Assembly (NCBI RefSeq): GCF_000718555.1
Contig: NZ_JOAN01000016.1
Coordinates: forward strand, 1 to 64,000
Source of the DNA: Micromonospora chokoriensis
GTDB lineage: Bacteria; Actinomycetota; Actinomycetes; Mycobacteriales; Micromonosporaceae
Length of the DNA stretch: 64,000 nucleotides
Reading direction: 5' to 3'
Position numbers and translations under genes: made by a program. The notes beneath the pieces were generated by a model. It saw nothing but the letters and a program-made list of their open reading frames with translations. It was not told the origin of the DNA and made no database searches. This document shows, one piece after another, positions 62,598-64,000 of this stretch. Each line of letters starts with the position of its first letter. The first letter of the stretch is position 1.

Positions 62598-63416
62598 TCA
62601 CCGCTCGTCGCGCTCGGCGCTGATGCTCCCGGTCATCGCCGCGACCAGGTCGTCGGTGGTGACCTCGTCCGCGCGCAGCCGGGCCGCCCGCCGGCCGAGG
62701 CGCAGCACCTCGACCCGGTCGGCGATCTCGAGCACCTGCGGCATGTTGTGGCTCACCAGCACCACCGACATGCCGGCGTCGCGGGCCCGCCGGACGACGT
62801 CGAGCACCCGCCCGGTCTGGACCACGCCCAGCGCCGCGGTGGGCTCGTCGAGGATGACCACGTTCGTCGCCCAGATGATGGCGCGGGCCACCGCCACGCA
62901 CTGCCGCTGCCCACCGGAGAGCATCGCGATCGGGGTGGTGACCCGAGGAATCCGTACGCCCAGCTCGTCGAGGGCCGCGGCGGCGCCCTGTCGCATGGCC
63001 CGCTTGTCGAGCAACCCGAGTCGACCGAGCGGACCGGAGCGCAGGATCTCCCGGCCGAGGTACAGGTTGGCGGCCACGCTGAGGTCGTCGGCGACGGCGA
63101 GATCCTGGTAGACGGTCTCCACCCCGGCGCGTCGGGCGTCGACCGGGGTGGAGAACCGGACGGGACTACCACCCACCCGGATCTCGCCCTCGTCCGGCGA
63201 GTGCACACCGGACAGCGTCTTGATCAGGGTGCTCTTGCCAGCGCCGTTGTCACCGATCAGCGCGACGACCTCGCCCCGGTGGACTGTGAAGTCGGCACCG
63301 CGCAGCGCCTCGACGTGCCCGAATCGTTTGACGATGCCGCGTGCTTCGAGGACCGGCGGTTCGTCGGTGCTCGGCTGCTGATCGCCCTCGGCGGTGACCG
63401 TTGGGGAGGTGCCCAT
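62598..63416 (-). CDS. Sugar ABC transporter ATP-binding protein
   Basis: A 272-residue single-cassette ATPase of the RbsA/XylG-related carbohydrate class 2 transporters. Walker A G-D-N-G-A-G-K-S-T near 57-65, Q-loop V-Y-Q-D-L, signature L-S-G-G-Q-R-Q near 167 and Walker B V-V-I-L-D-E-P-T near 187. Its ATG overlaps the upstream binding-protein stop (TGATG). Unlike RbsA it has only one cassette. Presumably imports L-fucose or related sugar. Confidence 0.9.
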   Translation of the reverse strand: MGTSPTVTAEGDQQPSTDEPPVLEARGIVKRFGHVEALRGADFTVHRGEVVALIGDNGAGKSTLIKTLSGVHSPDEGEIRVGGSPVRFSTPVDARRAGVETVYQDLAVADDLSVAANLYLGREILRSGPLGRLGLLDKRAMRQGAAAALDELGVRIPRVTTPIAMLSGGQRQCVAVARAIIWATNVVILDEPTAALGVVQTGRVLDVVRRARDAGMSVVLVSHNMPQVLEIADRVEVLRLGRRAARLRADEVTTDDLVAAMTGSISAERDER

Positions 63417-64000
63417 CACTGCACCGGCGGGTTGGCGCAGCTGGGTTCGAGCACCGCCTTGATCTCCGTGGAGTCGATGTTCTCCTTGGTGACGAACGTG
63501 ACGCCGGTGTCCGCCGACGCCAGCGGCGCCTTGTCCCGGAGGTGCTTGACCATCTTGTCGACGCCGAAGTAGCCCATCTTGAACGGGTTCTGCACGACCA
63601 GCGCCGAGATCTGGCCGCTGCGTACGCCGGCGATCTCGTCCGGGGCCGCGTCCCAGCCGATGATGACCACCTTGCCGGACTTGCCCGCCGCCTGGATGGC
63701 CTGGGCGGCACCGAGCACGCTCGGCTCGTTGGCCGCGAAGACGCCGGCGAGGTTGGGGTTGGCGGTGAGGATGTTCTCGGTGACGCGTCGTGCCTCGTTG
63801 ACGTCGCTGCGGCTGGGCTGCTGACCGACCAGCTTCAGGTTGGGGTACTGGGCGAGGCCGGACTTGAAGCCGTCGACCCGCTCGGTGTTGGTCTGCGAGC
63901 CGGGCTGGAACTCGACGAGCGCCACCTCGTGGTTGCCCGGGCCGAGTGTGGTGGCGAGCCGCTTCGCCGCCTCCACGGCCGACGCACGGTTGTCGGTCGC
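63416..64000 (-). CDS. Sugar ABC transporter substrate-binding protein (partial)
   Basis: The C-terminal 194 residues of a periplasmic-binding-protein-like (RbsB-type) protein; the gene continues off the right edge, so its N terminus, signal peptide and start are missing. G-F-K-S-G-L, A-N-E-P-S-V-L-G-A near 107 and G-W-D-A-A-P-D-E near 131 (numbering within the visible part) are typical of the family. Coupled to the ATPase gene by TGATG. Confidence 0.9.
   Translation of the reverse strand, partial: ATDNRASAVEAAKRLATTLGPGNHEVALVEFQPGSQTNTERVDGFKSGLAQYPNLKLVGQQPSRSDVNEARRVTENILTANPNLAGVFAANEPSVLGAAQAIQAAGKSGKVVIIGWDAAPDEIAGVRSGQISALVVQNPFKMGYFGVDKMVKHLRDKAPLASADTGVTFVTKENIDSTEIKAVLEPSCANPPVQ

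Overview
The window is very GC-rich, with a strong third-position GC bias, frequent GTG and TTG starts and many start/stop-overlapping gene pairs. Together with a type VII secretion EccB protein, a DUF397/XRE pair, mycothiol-era ars genes, a B12 riboswitch ahead of a class I ribonucleotide reductase and an apparent rifamycin-associated element, this points to a filamentous actinomycete, most likely Micromonospora or a close relative (Micromonosporaceae). The assignment is inferred from content and not from a database match. No rRNA, tRNA or CRISPR array was recognised.

Layout. 0-8.6 kb: DedA membrane protein, nitrilase-like hydrolase, small enzymes (VOC, DUF664, GNAT, histidine phosphatase), a membrane Ser/Thr kinase, a self-regulated LacI regulator with a coupled 67-residue gene, and an XRE(DUF5753)/DUF397 pair. 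8.8-14.8 kb: GGDEF cyclase, a rifampicin-monooxygenase (Rox) gene with an upstream inverted repeat resembling the rifamycin-associated element and a divergent flavodoxin-fold reductase, a PemK/MazF-type toxin, a degenerate serpin, a DUF2267 protein and a NUDIX hydrolase. 14.8-21.4 kb: a carbohydrate-use divergon (GH63-like glycosidase, TIM-barrel isomerase and medium-chain dehydrogenase on minus; a lipoprotein-dependent ABC importer on plus). 21.5-36 kb: methyltransferases, EccB, a polyamine-synthase-like methyltransferase, a small membrane protein, acyl-CoA dehydrogenase, hydrolase, an ArsR-type/MFS pair, an LLM-flavin enzyme fused to hemerythrin, a MarR regulator and a Tat-exported PHP/CehA-type phosphoesterase.

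36-41.7 kb is the most accessory-looking stretch: AraC regulator, DUF6624 protein, a decayed IS5-type transposase, an M20 peptidase, and an unrecognised divergon. In that divergon an HTH protein and a two-helix membrane protein carry the same unnamed C-terminal domain, flank a small zinc-ribbon gene, and are separated by a perfect 48-bp palindrome. This is my best candidate for an undescribed system.

41.7-50.8 kb: HxlR/NAD(P)-binding divergon, a protein made of four exact 28-residue repeats, a TetR gene, a single-domain ion channel with a calcium-loop-like tail, a tightly coupled three-gene operon (acyl-CoA dehydrogenase, signal-less PhnD-like binding protein, TusA-like/ferritin-like di-iron fusion), and a TetR/DUF1330 regulon sharing a 15-bp operator. 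50.8-56.2 kb is an arsenic-resistance island: flavoprotein, ArsN-like acetyltransferase, ArsR, an ArsR-phosphatase fusion, two further ArsC-type proteins and the ACR3 efflux pump. 56.4-60.1 kb: nrdA-nrdB under a cobalamin riboswitch. 60.4-64 kb: L-fuconate dehydratase, its probable GntR/FadR regulator and a sugar ABC transporter running off the right edge.
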